From a bacterium EF100-94H03 bin56 (GTDB taxonomy: Bacteria; Pseudomonadota; Alphaproteobacteria; SP197), in assembly GCA_002238685.1 (NCBI GenBank), contig MPMV01000016.1, positions 1-64,000 of the forward strand: 64,000 bases of DNA. Direction: 5' to 3'. The notes beneath the pieces were generated by a model that had not been told where the DNA came from, ran no database searches, and worked only from the letters and a program-made list of their open reading frames with translations. How positions within the stretch are numbered: position 1 is the stretch's first letter; each line of letters starts with the position of its first letter. Shown here in pieces: positions 51,105-59,925 of the stretch. A program made the position numbers and the translations under genes.

Positions 51105-51456
51105 CACCGGCAGTCATCGGCGGGAGCCACCGGTTGTTGCCATTCCGCTTCAGTCTCTGCCCACTCCCGGCGACCCATCCTGCGGCGACGTGAGGCGTCC
51201 GCTTGTCATGCGTCGCAGCGAAAATCACAGGAGGGGTGCCCCTTGGCTCATGGCAAGCGGTTCCCGGGTAGACCGCGTTCACGACAACGTTGCAACCGCG
51301 CAATCTGCGGTCCGGTTGCCGCTTCACATGGGCTATCCGGGCCAGGACAAGCATCCACGATTCAATCTGACATCTGTGTGCTTGGATTCCGTCCGGACGT
51401 TGATCTACCGTGACGGTCACGTCCACAATGACGCGGATCAATGGGAGGATACGAAC
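51105..51456. other. Intergenic region upstream of the polyamine-type binding protein
   Basis: About 350 bases. An in-frame extension of the downstream gene (from 51190) lacks conserved sequence; the real start has GGGAGGAT. Probably promoter/leader of the binding-protein gene. No RNA element recognised. Confidence 0.45.
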
Positions 51457-52623
51457 ATGCCCAAAGCAATGGACATCAAGGAGTTTCGTTCACGCATCGA
51501 CAATTGTGATCTGACGCGGCGTCAGGCGGTGAGTGCGCTGACCGTGGCCGGCGTCGGCCTGACGACCATGACGTTCGGCCCGGGCGGTGTGCGCGCCCAG
51601 GAATCGCTGCCGGTCGACGACTCGCTGCAAGTGTTCGAGTGGGCTGGTTATGAACTGCCCGAATTCTACGTGCCTTATGTCGAACAGCATGAGGCGACGC
51701 CGGCGTTTGCCCTGTTTGGCGAGGAAGAGGAAGCGTTGCAAAAGCTGCGCGGCGGCTTTCGAGCCGATGTCGGCCATCCGTGCGTCGGCAGCACCAGGCG
51801 CTGGCGCGACGCCGGCATGCTGCAGCCGATCGACACCAGCCGGCTCACCCACTTCTCCGATGTCTTCCCGAGCTTGACAGACCTGCCGGGCAGCATCGGC
51901 GAGGACGGCTTGACCTACTTCGTGGCAGCCGACTGGGGCAACTCGTCGGTCCTGTTCCGCCCCGATCTGGCACCGGAATATGTCGATACCGAAGACCAGA
52001 AGAACGAGTCATGGGCCATCCTGTTCGATGAGAAGTATGCCGGACGTCTTGGCATCTTTGACTCGGTCGACGGCGTCATGGCCGTCGTCGGCTCGGTGGT
52101 CGGTGCCGAAGACCCCTTCGACATGACCGATGCCGAATTGGAGGAGGCGACGAAGCTCCTGCGCAAGCAGCGCGAAATCCTGCGCTTTTACTGGACCGAT
52201 CAAACCAGCGTTGAACAGGCGCTCGCCTCGGGCGAAATGGTCGCGGCCTATGCCTGGAACAGCGCCATCGTCGAGCTCAAGAAACAGGGCGTCAACGTCA
52301 CCTACATGAACCCGAAAGAGGGCATCTGGACCTGGGTGTGCGGCTTGACGCTGCTCACCGACGGTCCAGGCGATCAGGACAAGGCCTATGAGTTCATCGA
52401 CGCCTGGATCTCGCCGGCGTCGGGCAAGAACCTGATCGAGATGTATGGGTACGGCCACTCCAACGCCAAGTCGTTCGAACTGGTCGACGCCGCCATCCTC
52501 GACAATCTCGGCATCACAGATCCGGATACGATGATGGCGAACAGCCGCTTCTTCGGCGAGATCGAGCCGGAAGTGCGCGAGAAGTACATCGCCCTGTTCG
52601 ACGAGATAAAGGCCGGTTTCTAG
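51457..52623 (+). CDS. Spermidine/putrescine-type ABC substrate-binding protein
   Basis: 388 residues. Twin-arginine-like signal (DLTRRQAVSALTVAGVGLTTMTFGPGGVRAQ). Mature sequence SLQVFEWAGYELPEFYVPYVEQH is the start of the PotD/PotF fold. The ligand region has DWGNSSVLFRPDL and WTWVCGLTLLTDGPGDQDKAYEFIDAWISP, typical of polyamine/thiamine-type binding proteins. No permease or ATPase genes adjacent (orphan). Start fixed by GGGAGGATACGAAC before ATG 51457. Confidence 0.9.
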   Translation: MPKAMDIKEFRSRIDNCDLTRRQAVSALTVAGVGLTTMTFGPGGVRAQESLPVDDSLQVFEWAGYELPEFYVPYVEQHEATPAFALFGEEEEALQKLRGGFRADVGHPCVGSTRRWRDAGMLQPIDTSRLTHFSDVFPSLTDLPGSIGEDGLTYFVAADWGNSSVLFRPDLAPEYVDTEDQKNESWAILFDEKYAGRLGIFDSVDGVMAVVGSVVGAEDPFDMTDAELEEATKLLRKQREILRFYWTDQTSVEQALASGEMVAAYAWNSAIVELKKQGVNVTYMNPKEGIWTWVCGLTLLTDGPGDQDKAYEFIDAWISPASGKNLIEMYGYGHSNAKSFELVDAAILDNLGITDPDTMMANSRFFGEIEPEVREKYIALFDEIKAGF

Positions 52624-53034
52624 GCCGACGCCAGGACACAAGACGGGATCGGCGACACATTTGTGACGGACGTCCGCGCCCGGAGTGTACCTGCCTCGTC
52701 CTTCGTCGTGCCTGTGCACGCGAGGTGCATGGCGTCGGCCGAATACGGGACGGCCGACGCCGGCGCCTGTTCTGGAGATCCGTTCCAGTGGGTCTCGGTT
52801 TGCGGAAGAAGGTCATGATGGCCCCGCAGTTCGAGTAGCTGTTGGTGAACGCTGCGGCGCCGGGTATTGACCCCGGCGACAGTCTCGAGGAGATCGTCGC
52901 CGCTATCCGCTGGCAGACAGTCGGTTGTCCCGTCGTCGACGGCCTCTCGCCAACCATTGCCCCATCGACCCGGGCAGAGTGAGATATTGGCTGGCGGTGT
53001 GCCGTCCGAGCGGGTGCCTGTCGAGGGCGCCGAT
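52624..53034. other. Non-coding stretch before the IS relic
   Basis: About 400 bases with no supported gene. Part may be the rest of the decayed transposase on the minus strand; translated frames there are not recognisable. Confidence 0.4.
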
Positions 53035-53264
53035 CCGGCGACATGTGTGGAGTCGTGGCTGCCGCGGTCGATGTAGAGCGCCCACTCGACCGGGTCCACC
53101 GGAACACGCCGCGTCGATGCCTTGCCGAGTCGGCGGTCCTACGATTCCTCCAGGTCTTCCTTCTCGCAGCAGTGCCGATAGCGCCGGAAGCTCCGCTCCG
53201 ACAATCCCGTTGGCTCCGTTGCATTTCTCGCCGAAGGACGCTTCGCCTCGAAGGCTCCAGCCCA
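53035..53264 (-). pseudogene. Relic of an ISNCY/IS1202-type transposase
   Basis: On the minus strand, one frame reads WAGAFEAKRPSARNATEPTG-LSERSFRRYRHCCEKEDLEES, a TAG stop, then DRRLGKASTRRVPVD. This matches the N-terminal helix-turn-helix of ISNCY-like transposases (L-G-x-S-E-R-T-F-R-R-x...E-x-x-G-L-x-x-L-x-D-R-R-L-G-K-x-S-x-R-R-V-P-V-D). The usual Leu is replaced by a stop, the catalytic DDE part is missing. It is a dead remnant next to the dimethylformamidase-like cluster, hinting that the cluster arrived or was rearranged by IS activity. Confidence 0.6.
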
Positions 53265-53429
53265 TCGGGAAGCTTCTCCATCCTTCGTTTCTTCAGCCAT
53301 GTCATCCGGTTCATCAAGGCACCTCCTCACGGGACAACTCGTGTGCCAGCGACATGGCGGGCGCGGGCGCTTGCCCGGACCGAAGCAGGGGTGGCAGGAT
53401 GCTGTTTCAGGCTGATTGAGGAACTGGCG

Positions 53430-53741
53430 ATGTACAGGATTGATCCCGGACGCACCGATCTGGCCGAGGAATTCCGGCGCAATCCCTTCGGACCGCACAG
53501 TGCCGAGCTCCAGAAGGTGCTCAATGTCATGCGCTGGGAGCCCATCGAAGGCAAGTATGTCCTGGTCAACACGGTTCCTCACAAGGAGTGGTGTCTCGCC
53601 CAGCTTCCGGGAAAGCGCGGTGTGCCCGTGACGCTTCACGAGGACGTGGTGTTCACGGACCTCGGCGAGGCCGAGTGGTACATCTTCAGACTGCGCTGGA
53701 AGAAGCACACCGGGGTTGATCCGGACCAGGCCTCTCAATGA
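53430..53741 (+). CDS. Putative dimethylformamidase small subunit
   Basis: 103 residues. YRIDPGRTDLAEEFRRNPFGPHSAELQKVLNVMRWEPIEGKYVLV and a C-terminal VFTDLGEAEWYIFRLRW. Not a widely known domain, but it lies directly before, and overlaps by ATGA, a protein of the N,N-dimethylformamidase large-subunit family; that enzyme is known to have a small alpha subunit of about 130 residues encoded just upstream. I therefore call it the small subunit by context. The start at 53430 gives the conserved-looking part; a long upstream frame reads into the IS relic. No other copy precedes the second large subunit. Confidence 0.65.
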   Translation: MYRIDPGRTDLAEEFRRNPFGPHSAELQKVLNVMRWEPIEGKYVLVNTVPHKEWCLAQLPGKRGVPVTLHEDVVFTDLGEAEWYIFRLRWKKHTGVDPDQASQ

Positions 53742-55978
53742 CCTTTGACTACCGGAGACGCATCCTGGGCTATGCGGACCGCGTCCGTGCAAGACCGGGC
53801 GAAACCATTGATTTCAAGATCAGCCTCGAGGATCACGAGAGCTTCGAGTTCAGGACCGTGCGCATGGTCTGCGGTGTCGAGACTCCCGAGGGCGCTCCCT
53901 ATCGCGAGGTTGCGGTCGAGACACCGGCCAACGGGCTCCACGAGGGCTCCAGTCAACGCATCGATGCCGGTTCCTATGCCGTCATCCCCGCCGCACCGGT
54001 TCTTGACCGGCTTTCATCCTTCACGTTCCAGGCCTTCATCATGCCGACGCTTCCCGGAGATGGACGCCAGGTCATCATCAGCCGTGGATCGGGTCCCGGA
54101 CGGCCCGGTTTTGCTGTCATTCTTGATGCAGCGGGCGCGCTTGCCCTGATGATAGGCGGCGGCCAGGATCTCATCACCGTTTCGACCGGCAGACCCCTTC
54201 AACCGTGGAAATGGGTCTTCGTGGCGGCAAGCTACGATGCGGCGAACGGTTCGGTGACGCTCAGCCAGGAGCCGCTCATCCATACCGGAGAATCCAGCAG
54301 TCCCATGTGCATCGCGGGACATGCGCCATCCGGCGTGGTCTTCGCGGCCGATCATGATCTCCACATGGCTGCCTGGCAGACGGGGTGGCACGAAGACGGC
54401 AAACCCCGCATGGTCGGACATTTCAACGGTCGAATCGACAGTCCGCGCCTTGCCTCGAGGGTTCTCGAAGGACACGAGATGGCCGCACTGGCACGGTCCG
54501 GGCCGACATCGGCTGACTGGGTCGTTGGCGCCTGGGACTTCGCGGCGAACATCTCCGGCGACACCTTCCCCGATCGTTCCGGCAACACTCTTCACGGCCA
54601 TCTTGTCAACCTGCCCTCGCGAGGGGTGACCGGACGGCAGTGGGATGGGTCCTGCCATGACTGGAGGGAGTGCCCCGACCATTACGCAGCCATCCATTTC
54701 CACGACGACGATCTCTTCGACGCCGGTTGGCGGACCACTGTATCCATGACCGTTCCCGGGTCTCTTGCCAGCGGAATATATGCCGCGCATTGCCGGGCAG
54801 GCGATGACACGTGCCACATTCCCTTCCTCGTCGTGCCCGGGCGCGGGGCGCCCAGGGAACGTGTCGCCTTTCTCGCCTCCACGGCCACCTGGCTTGCCTA
54901 TGCCAACAACCACTGGCAACTGGACGAGGAGAAAGCGGAGGTGAAACGCGGTCGGATCATTGCCTACAGTCCCGACGAACTCTTCCTCCATGAACGGCGC
55001 GATCTCGGTCTTTCAACCTATGACACGCATCGTGACGGATCGGGGGTGTTCTACAGTTCGCGGCTGCGGCCCCTGGTGAACAACTACAGCCCGCAGTCGG
55101 CCATCTGGAGTTTCAACGCGGACACGCACGTCACAGACTGGCTGGAGGCCTCCGGTATCGGGTTCGACATCGTCTCGGACGAGGACATTCACGAGGACGG
55201 CGTCGCGGCCCTTGCCGACTACCGGGTCATCATCACCGGGACTCACCCGGAATACTGGTCAACCGACATGCTGGATGCGCTGGCCGCCTATTTCGATCGT
55301 GGCGGCAGGCTCATGTACCTGGGCGGCAACGGGTTCTACTGGCGCATCGCCTGTCATCCCGTACGGGGCGGCGAGGCCATCGAGGTGCGCCGTCCGGAGT
55401 CGGGAGCGCGGTTCTGGGCGTCCCGCCCGGGGGAGTATCATCTCTCCTTCAATGGCGAGAGGGGGGGATTGTGGAAGCACATTGGCCGGCCTCCGCAGTC
55501 ACTCGTCGGTGTCGGCACCTTCGCCACCGGATTCGATCGGTCGGGCTGGTTCGTCAAGAAGCCGGGGATCGATGACAACCCCCGTGCCTCCTGGATCTTC
55601 GAGGGTGTCGAAGGCGATATCATCGGCGATTTCGGCGTACTGGGCAGTGGAGCAGCCGGCATCGAACTCGACGGTGCCGACGAGGCCCTCGGCACGCCGC
55701 CGGATACCATCGTGCTGGCGAGCTCGGACGGCCATTCCGCCTACTACATGCAGTCACCTGACGAAATTGTCTTCAACCACGCGGCTGTCACGGCGGACGC
55801 CAACCCCAGGGTGCGTGCAGACATGGTGTATTTCGCGTTGCCGTCGGGCGCCGGTGTGTTTTCCACCGGTTCCATCAGTTGGGCCGCAAGCCTCGGCTGG
55901 AACGGCTACGACAACAACGTGGCACGGATCACCGGCAATGTGTTGCGCCGGTTCGCCGCCGACGCGGCCCTGCCCTAA
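53738..55978 (+). CDS. N,N-dimethylformamidase-like large subunit, copy 1
   Basis: 746 residues: N-terminal beta domain (1-80), a LamG/concanavalin-like domain (about 90-245) and the C-terminal dimethylformamidase domain (about 310-740). Candidate iron ligands match the 2-Tyr-1-carboxylate site described for Paracoccus DMFase: Tyr388 in WLAYANNHW, Tyr428 in STYDTHRDGSG, and His503-Pro-Glu505 in GTHPEYW, with nearly the published spacing. Such enzymes hydrolyse dimethylformamide or other small amides to an amine and acid. Overlaps the small-subunit gene. The true substrate in this organism is unknown. Confidence 0.85.
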   Translation: MTFDYRRRILGYADRVRARPGETIDFKISLEDHESFEFRTVRMVCGVETPEGAPYREVAVETPANGLHEGSSQRIDAGSYAVIPAAPVLDRLSSFTFQAFIMPTLPGDGRQVIISRGSGPGRPGFAVILDAAGALALMIGGGQDLITVSTGRPLQPWKWVFVAASYDAANGSVTLSQEPLIHTGESSSPMCIAGHAPSGVVFAADHDLHMAAWQTGWHEDGKPRMVGHFNGRIDSPRLASRVLEGHEMAALARSGPTSADWVVGAWDFAANISGDTFPDRSGNTLHGHLVNLPSRGVTGRQWDGSCHDWRECPDHYAAIHFHDDDLFDAGWRTTVSMTVPGSLASGIYAAHCRAGDDTCHIPFLVVPGRGAPRERVAFLASTATWLAYANNHWQLDEEKAEVKRGRIIAYSPDELFLHERRDLGLSTYDTHRDGSGVFYSSRLRPLVNNYSPQSAIWSFNADTHVTDWLEASGIGFDIVSDEDIHEDGVAALADYRVIITGTHPEYWSTDMLDALAAYFDRGGRLMYLGGNGFYWRIACHPVRGGEAIEVRRPESGARFWASRPGEYHLSFNGERGGLWKHIGRPPQSLVGVGTFATGFDRSGWFVKKPGIDDNPRASWIFEGVEGDIIGDFGVLGSGAAGIELDGADEALGTPPDTIVLASSDGHSAYYMQSPDEIVFNHAAVTADANPRVRADMVYFALPSGAGVFSTGSISWAASLGWNGYDNNVARITGNVLRRFAADAALP

Positions 55979-56004
55979 AACCACGGGTCGAGAGGAGGAA
56001 AGGC

Positions 56005-58209
56005 ATGCGGCGGCTTCTGGGATATGCGGACAGGATCAGCGTCAAGCCGGGCGAGACCATCAATTTCAAGGTGTCCAGCGAGGACGAAGGCACCTTCCAT
56101 CTCGACATCCTCCGCATCCGTTGCGGCGACGACACGCCCGCCGGGCCGGGTCTCAAGGAGACACCTGTCGAAGCCCGGGTCAACGGCGACTACCCGGCCC
56201 GTTTCCAGAAGACCCAGGTCGGTTCCTACGTCTCGATCGATCATCCCCGGAAACTTGCTCCGGAGAGTTTCACGCTGCAGGCAATGGTCTGGCCGACACT
56301 CCTCGAGAAGGAAGAACAGACCATCATCGGCTCCTGGCATGCCGGTAGTCGCCAAGGCTATGCGCTCGGCGTCATCAACGGGAGGCTCACTCTCACAATC
56401 GGTGATGGCAGCCGGATTGAAACGCTGGTCTCTTCCGCCGGCATGCACGAACGCCACTGGTACTTCGTGGCCGCGACATTCGACTCCACAACAGGTGAGG
56501 CCGCCCTCATCCAGGAACCTCTCGTGCGCTATGCCGGCGATGCAGACAGTGCACGGACGGCACGATCCATGGGCATCCGACCGGGAACCGGCGGCAAGTT
56601 CATCATTGCCGGCCACAACGGTAACGACGGCGTCAGCGGTCTCTTCAATGGCAAGATCGATACACCGGCCGTGACCGGGCGAGTGCTCGAACGCGGCCAG
56701 ATGGAGCACCTCCTGGATCGGCGTATTCCTCCAGAAATCGCCGCCGATGTGGTGGCCTTGTGGGACTTCAGCCGCGAAATGAATGGCGTGACGGCCCACG
56801 ACATCTCGCCGAACCGGCTTCACGGCGCCATCGTCAACATGCCCACTCGGGCCATGAAGGGATGGAATCACGACGGCAGCGAGATGGTCTGGACCCACCG
56901 GCCGGAACACTATGGCGCCATCCACTTCCACGACGACGATCTCTATGACTGCGCCTGGGAAACGGACGCCACCTGGCAGGTGCCGGCCGACTGCCCCAGC
57001 GGCTCGTTTGCCGCCTTCCTGACCCAGGATGATCAGTGGTTCTACATCCCCTTCTATGTCCGCCCGCCGACAGGGCGTCCCGGGGCCCGCCTGGCGCTGC
57101 TGATTGCCACCTGCAGCTACTACGCCTACGTCAACAATCACATGGAGATCGGTTGGGGTGACATGGGCGAGCACTCCGGCAACGCCTTCAGCGTGATCGA
57201 CATGACCGACATCCATCTTCACATGCATCCGGAGCACGGACTGTCGATGTACGACAACCACAGCGACGGCTCCGGTGTTGCCTATGCCTCGCGTCTGCGG
57301 CCGTTCCTGCGCATGGGGCCACGCGACGATGTCTGGCAGTACAACGCCGACACCCACATCACCGATTGGCTCGAGGAACGGGGGATCGCCTTCGATGTCA
57401 TCACCGACGACGACCTTGACGCCGAGGGTGTAGCCCTCCTCGAACCCTACGCCTGCGTCATGACGACGACGCATCCCGAGTATACCACCACGGGAATGAT
57501 GCAGGCCCTGCTTCACTACCAGCAGCGGGGCGGCCGCTTCATCTACATGGGCGGCAACGGATTCTACTGGCGGGTGGCGCTTCACCCCACTCTTCCGGGG
57601 GTCATGGAAATGCGGCGGGCCGAGGACGGCATGCGCAGCTGGATCGCCTCGCCGGGCGAGTACGTCATGAGTTTCAACGGAGAACTCGGTGGCCTGTGGC
57701 GGCGCAACGGCATGAGTCCTGAATCGATCTGTGGCACGGGTTTCGCCGCCCAGGGTTTCAACTTCTCCCGCCCCTACACGCGCACCCCGGCAAGCGAGGA
57801 CCCCCGGGCCGCCTGGATCTTCGAAGGCATCGGCCGCGATGAACGGATCGGCGACTTCGGATCCGTCTTCGGCGGTGCCGCCGGAAGCGAGATCGACAGC
57901 ATCGACCCGCTGGAAGGTACGCCGCCCCATGCCCTCGTCATCGCCGAAGCCACCGATTTCGGCGTTGATTTCCACTGGGTCAACGAGGAGTTTCTCCACA
58001 CGCATTCCGCCGTCAACGGCGAGAATTGCCCCCACGTGCGCTGCGACATGGTGTTCTACGAGACCCCCAACGGCGGCGCGGTCTTCTCGACCAGCTCCAT
58101 CGCCTTTGCCGGATCCCTTGCCCACAACGGCTATGACAACAACGTCAGCCGCCTGCTCTCCAATGTCGTCTTTCGTTTCCTCGACCCCGAGCTCATTCCG
58201 CCCCCCTGA
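56005..58209 (+). CDS. N,N-dimethylformamidase-like large subunit, copy 2
   Basis: 734 residues, same architecture as copy 1, beginning RRLLGYADRISVKPGETINFKVSSED versus copy 1 RRILGYADRVRARPGETIDFKISLED. Ligands: Tyr375 (YYAYVNNH), Tyr416 (SMYDNHSDGSG) and His490-Pro-Glu492 (TTHPEYT). Starts 26 bases after copy 1 with a strong GAGGAGGAAAGG site. It differs from copy 1 around residues 376-412, with an insertion rich in Met, His and Asp. No second small subunit follows, so either both large subunits share one small subunit or copy 2 works alone. Confidence 0.85.
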   Translation: MRRLLGYADRISVKPGETINFKVSSEDEGTFHLDILRIRCGDDTPAGPGLKETPVEARVNGDYPARFQKTQVGSYVSIDHPRKLAPESFTLQAMVWPTLLEKEEQTIIGSWHAGSRQGYALGVINGRLTLTIGDGSRIETLVSSAGMHERHWYFVAATFDSTTGEAALIQEPLVRYAGDADSARTARSMGIRPGTGGKFIIAGHNGNDGVSGLFNGKIDTPAVTGRVLERGQMEHLLDRRIPPEIAADVVALWDFSREMNGVTAHDISPNRLHGAIVNMPTRAMKGWNHDGSEMVWTHRPEHYGAIHFHDDDLYDCAWETDATWQVPADCPSGSFAAFLTQDDQWFYIPFYVRPPTGRPGARLALLIATCSYYAYVNNHMEIGWGDMGEHSGNAFSVIDMTDIHLHMHPEHGLSMYDNHSDGSGVAYASRLRPFLRMGPRDDVWQYNADTHITDWLEERGIAFDVITDDDLDAEGVALLEPYACVMTTTHPEYTTTGMMQALLHYQQRGGRFIYMGGNGFYWRVALHPTLPGVMEMRRAEDGMRSWIASPGEYVMSFNGELGGLWRRNGMSPESICGTGFAAQGFNFSRPYTRTPASEDPRAAWIFEGIGRDERIGDFGSVFGGAAGSEIDSIDPLEGTPPHALVIAEATDFGVDFHWVNEEFLHTHSAVNGENCPHVRCDMVFYETPNGGAVFSTSSIAFAGSLAHNGYDNNVSRLLSNVVFRFLDPELIPPP

Positions 58210-58301
58210 CCGCACCACTCAGAAGGTTGAACTTGACCTGCGAGACACTACCGATTGATCGAACGCGCACTCAAGCAGGGCGCCCAACCTGCACAAGAAA
58301 A

Positions 58302-58640
58302 CCCACGGCTGGCAGCACCCTGGCGAGCGGCGACGGGGAGTTCGACAGAGACTATCGCATCTTCTGCATGTAGACCTTCTTGTGCGGGGAACGTCGCCGG
58401 GATCTGGAGCGCCTCTGGTTCGAGAACTATCATCCAGTGGACGAAGCGACACCCCGCGTACGGCGCCTCCCCTTCAACCAGACATTCCATATCACCGATC
58501 TCTACTCCGCAGAGGAGCGGGAGGCCTCCGCGGCATACAACGCCTTGCGGACCATTGCCCATGCCGGGAATGCGATGGAGGGGCGGCTGCAAGGCTCCAA
58601 CGGCTCGCGCATCCTGTGGCAAATCCAACGGTTACGTTGA
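58302..58640 (+). pseudogene. Broken LuxR-type regulator, C-terminal part
   Basis: One frame reads SGDGEFDRDYRIFCM, TAG, TFLCGERRRDLERLWFENYHPVDEATPRVRRLPFNQTFHITDLYSAEEREASAAYNALRTIAHAGNAMEGRLQGSNGSRILWQIQRLR, stop. This resembles the sensory middle part of LuxR/HTH regulators found with formamidase or methylamine genes (F-D-R-D-Y...L-E-R-L-W-F-E-N/D-Y-x-P-x-D-E). The HTH domain is missing and an in-frame TAG at 58371 interrupts it. Probably the remains of a cluster-specific regulator. Confidence 0.5.
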
Positions 58641-58663
58641 ATTCCACAAGTGACGGGCCATCA

Positions 58664-58713
58664 CGATTCCGTTCCAGTCGCGTTCAGGAACAACCGGGGC
58701 GGGGAACAACGAG
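58664..58713. repeat. 50-bp dispersed repeat, copy 1
   Basis: Starts CGATTCCGTTCCAGTC and ends ACGAG; a second copy (44 of 50 bases identical) is at 60505-60554. Contains the inverted pair GTTCC/GGAAC. Located downstream of the minus-strand MetE-like gene. Confidence 0.6.
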
Positions 58714-58797
58714 TTCAGTTTGCACTCGGAACACCCGCACCGACTTCGGTAGCCGCGGGTTCAAGCAGATTCGCGGCGGATTCCATGAACCGAGGAG

Positions 58798-59925
58798 TCA
58801 GACCGCGCGGGCGGCTTCGACGAGGCGACCGAGCTTGGCCCGGGCCAGGTCGGACCCCAGCATGATGAGCCCGCAATCGGGCGCGGCCACCAGCCGGCTG
58901 GAGTCGATATGGTCGAGCGCCGCCCGCAGACGAGAGACGATCTCCTCGACCGTCTCGACCCGGCTGGAGGCAATCTCGACGACGCCGAGGATCACAGTGG
59001 TGCGGGCGAACATGTCGAGCAGGGAAAGGTCGTTGTGCCGGTGCGCATCCTCGATGGAGACCGCGTCGACAGCGCTGCCCTCCACCGCGTCGGCGAGCCG
59101 CCGGTAGACTTCCGGATCGGCCTTGACGTAGTCGGTCTCGTCCAACTTGTCGGGGTAGCCGCAGCACATGTGCACGGTGCGCGTCACGACGCCGGGGACG
59201 CCGTGGAAGCACCGTTCGAGGTTCTCGATCCCGAAGTCGAGGGTCTCGTCCGGCTGGCGCGCGAAGAGCGGCTCGTCGACCCGGATGTGGGGGCGGGCCG
59301 GGGCCGCCCCGGCCCCCGTTTCCCCCCTTAAGGCGGGGGCCGGGGCGGCGGGCCCGGGGGGGGGGGCCTCGTCGACCTGGATGTGGCGGCAGCCGGCAGC
59401 CGCCAGGCTCCTGATCTCCACGTTAAGTGCGGAGGCCAGGTCGGCGCACCAGGAGCGGCGATCGGGATAGAAGGCGTTGGCGGTCGAGTCCGAGATCGTG
59501 AGCGGGCCGGGCACGGTGATCTTGACAGGATTGTCCGTCGCCGTCTGCGCAACCTCCCAGTCGCGCGCCAGGAACGGCTCGCCCGCCGTGATCCTGCCGG
59601 TGAAGGTGGGCACCTCAGCGGTCCAGGCGCCGTTCCGCATGGTGCAAACCGTGAGCGTATCGGGTTCAAAGCCGTCCAGGTGTCTGCAGTGGTAGTGGAT
59701 GTAGTTGGCCCGCCGCATCTCGCCGTCGGTCGGGATGTCGATGCCGATTGCCGCCTGCTCGGCCACGACCTCCCGCGTCGCGCGGTCGAAGGCGGCCCGT
59801 TGCTCTTCAGCCGTGAGCGCTCGGCTCTCGACCTCGCCGACCTCGACGTCCTCATGCATCCAGTTCATGCGCGGCACGTAGGGTGGCTTGGGATAGGAGC
59901 CGATACAGGTTGTCAAGACTGGCAT
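58798..59925 (-). CDS. MetE-like cobalamin-independent methyltransferase
   Basis: 375 residues, corresponding to the catalytic C-terminal barrel of cobalamin-independent methionine synthase (UROD/MetE-like). MPVLTTCIGSYPKP is the usual start. Zinc ligands His-x-Cys in VHMCCGYPD and Cys in VAAPDCGL are present. Members of this short type demethylate or methylate small substrates; substrate unknown. The reading frame contains an odd 32-residue insertion (PPPGPAAPAPALRGETGAGAAPARP) right after HIQVDE, then HIRVDEP repeats the preceding segment. GGGAGAGCTCC precedes the start codon. Confidence 0.85.
   Translation of the reverse strand: MPVLTTCIGSYPKPPYVPRMNWMHEDVEVGEVESRALTAEEQRAAFDRATREVVAEQAAIGIDIPTDGEMRRANYIHYHCRHLDGFEPDTLTVCTMRNGAWTAEVPTFTGRITAGEPFLARDWEVAQTATDNPVKITVPGPLTISDSTANAFYPDRRSWCADLASALNVEIRSLAAAGCRHIQVDEAPPPGPAAPAPALRGETGAGAAPARPHIRVDEPLFARQPDETLDFGIENLERCFHGVPGVVTRTVHMCCGYPDKLDETDYVKADPEVYRRLADAVEGSAVDAVSIEDAHRHNDLSLLDMFARTTVILGVVEIASSRVETVEEIVSRLRAALDHIDSSRLVAAPDCGLIMLGSDLARAKLGRLVEAARAV
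59272..59386. repeat. 96-bp GC-palindrome insertion flanked by a 19-bp direct repeat
   Basis: CTCGTCGACCYGGATGTGG occurs at 59272-59290 and 59368-59386 (one mismatch), 96 bases apart. Between them lie GCCGCCCCGGCCCCCG (59303-59318) and its perfect reverse complement (59334-59349), and a run of eleven G (59356-59366). Length is a multiple of three, so the methyltransferase frame is kept. Confidence 0.75.

Noticed and set aside
52514..53317. Long minus-strand frame across the gap before the small amidase subunit
   Set aside because: Arg/Ser/Pro-rich with no conserved segments; the recognisable transposase remnant is in a different frame of the same strand and has a stop codon.
55975..58218. 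Very long open frame on the minus strand opposite dimethylformamidase copy 2
   Set aside because: Mirror of a high-GC coding gene; amino-acid sequence has no family character, while the plus strand encodes a clear enzyme.
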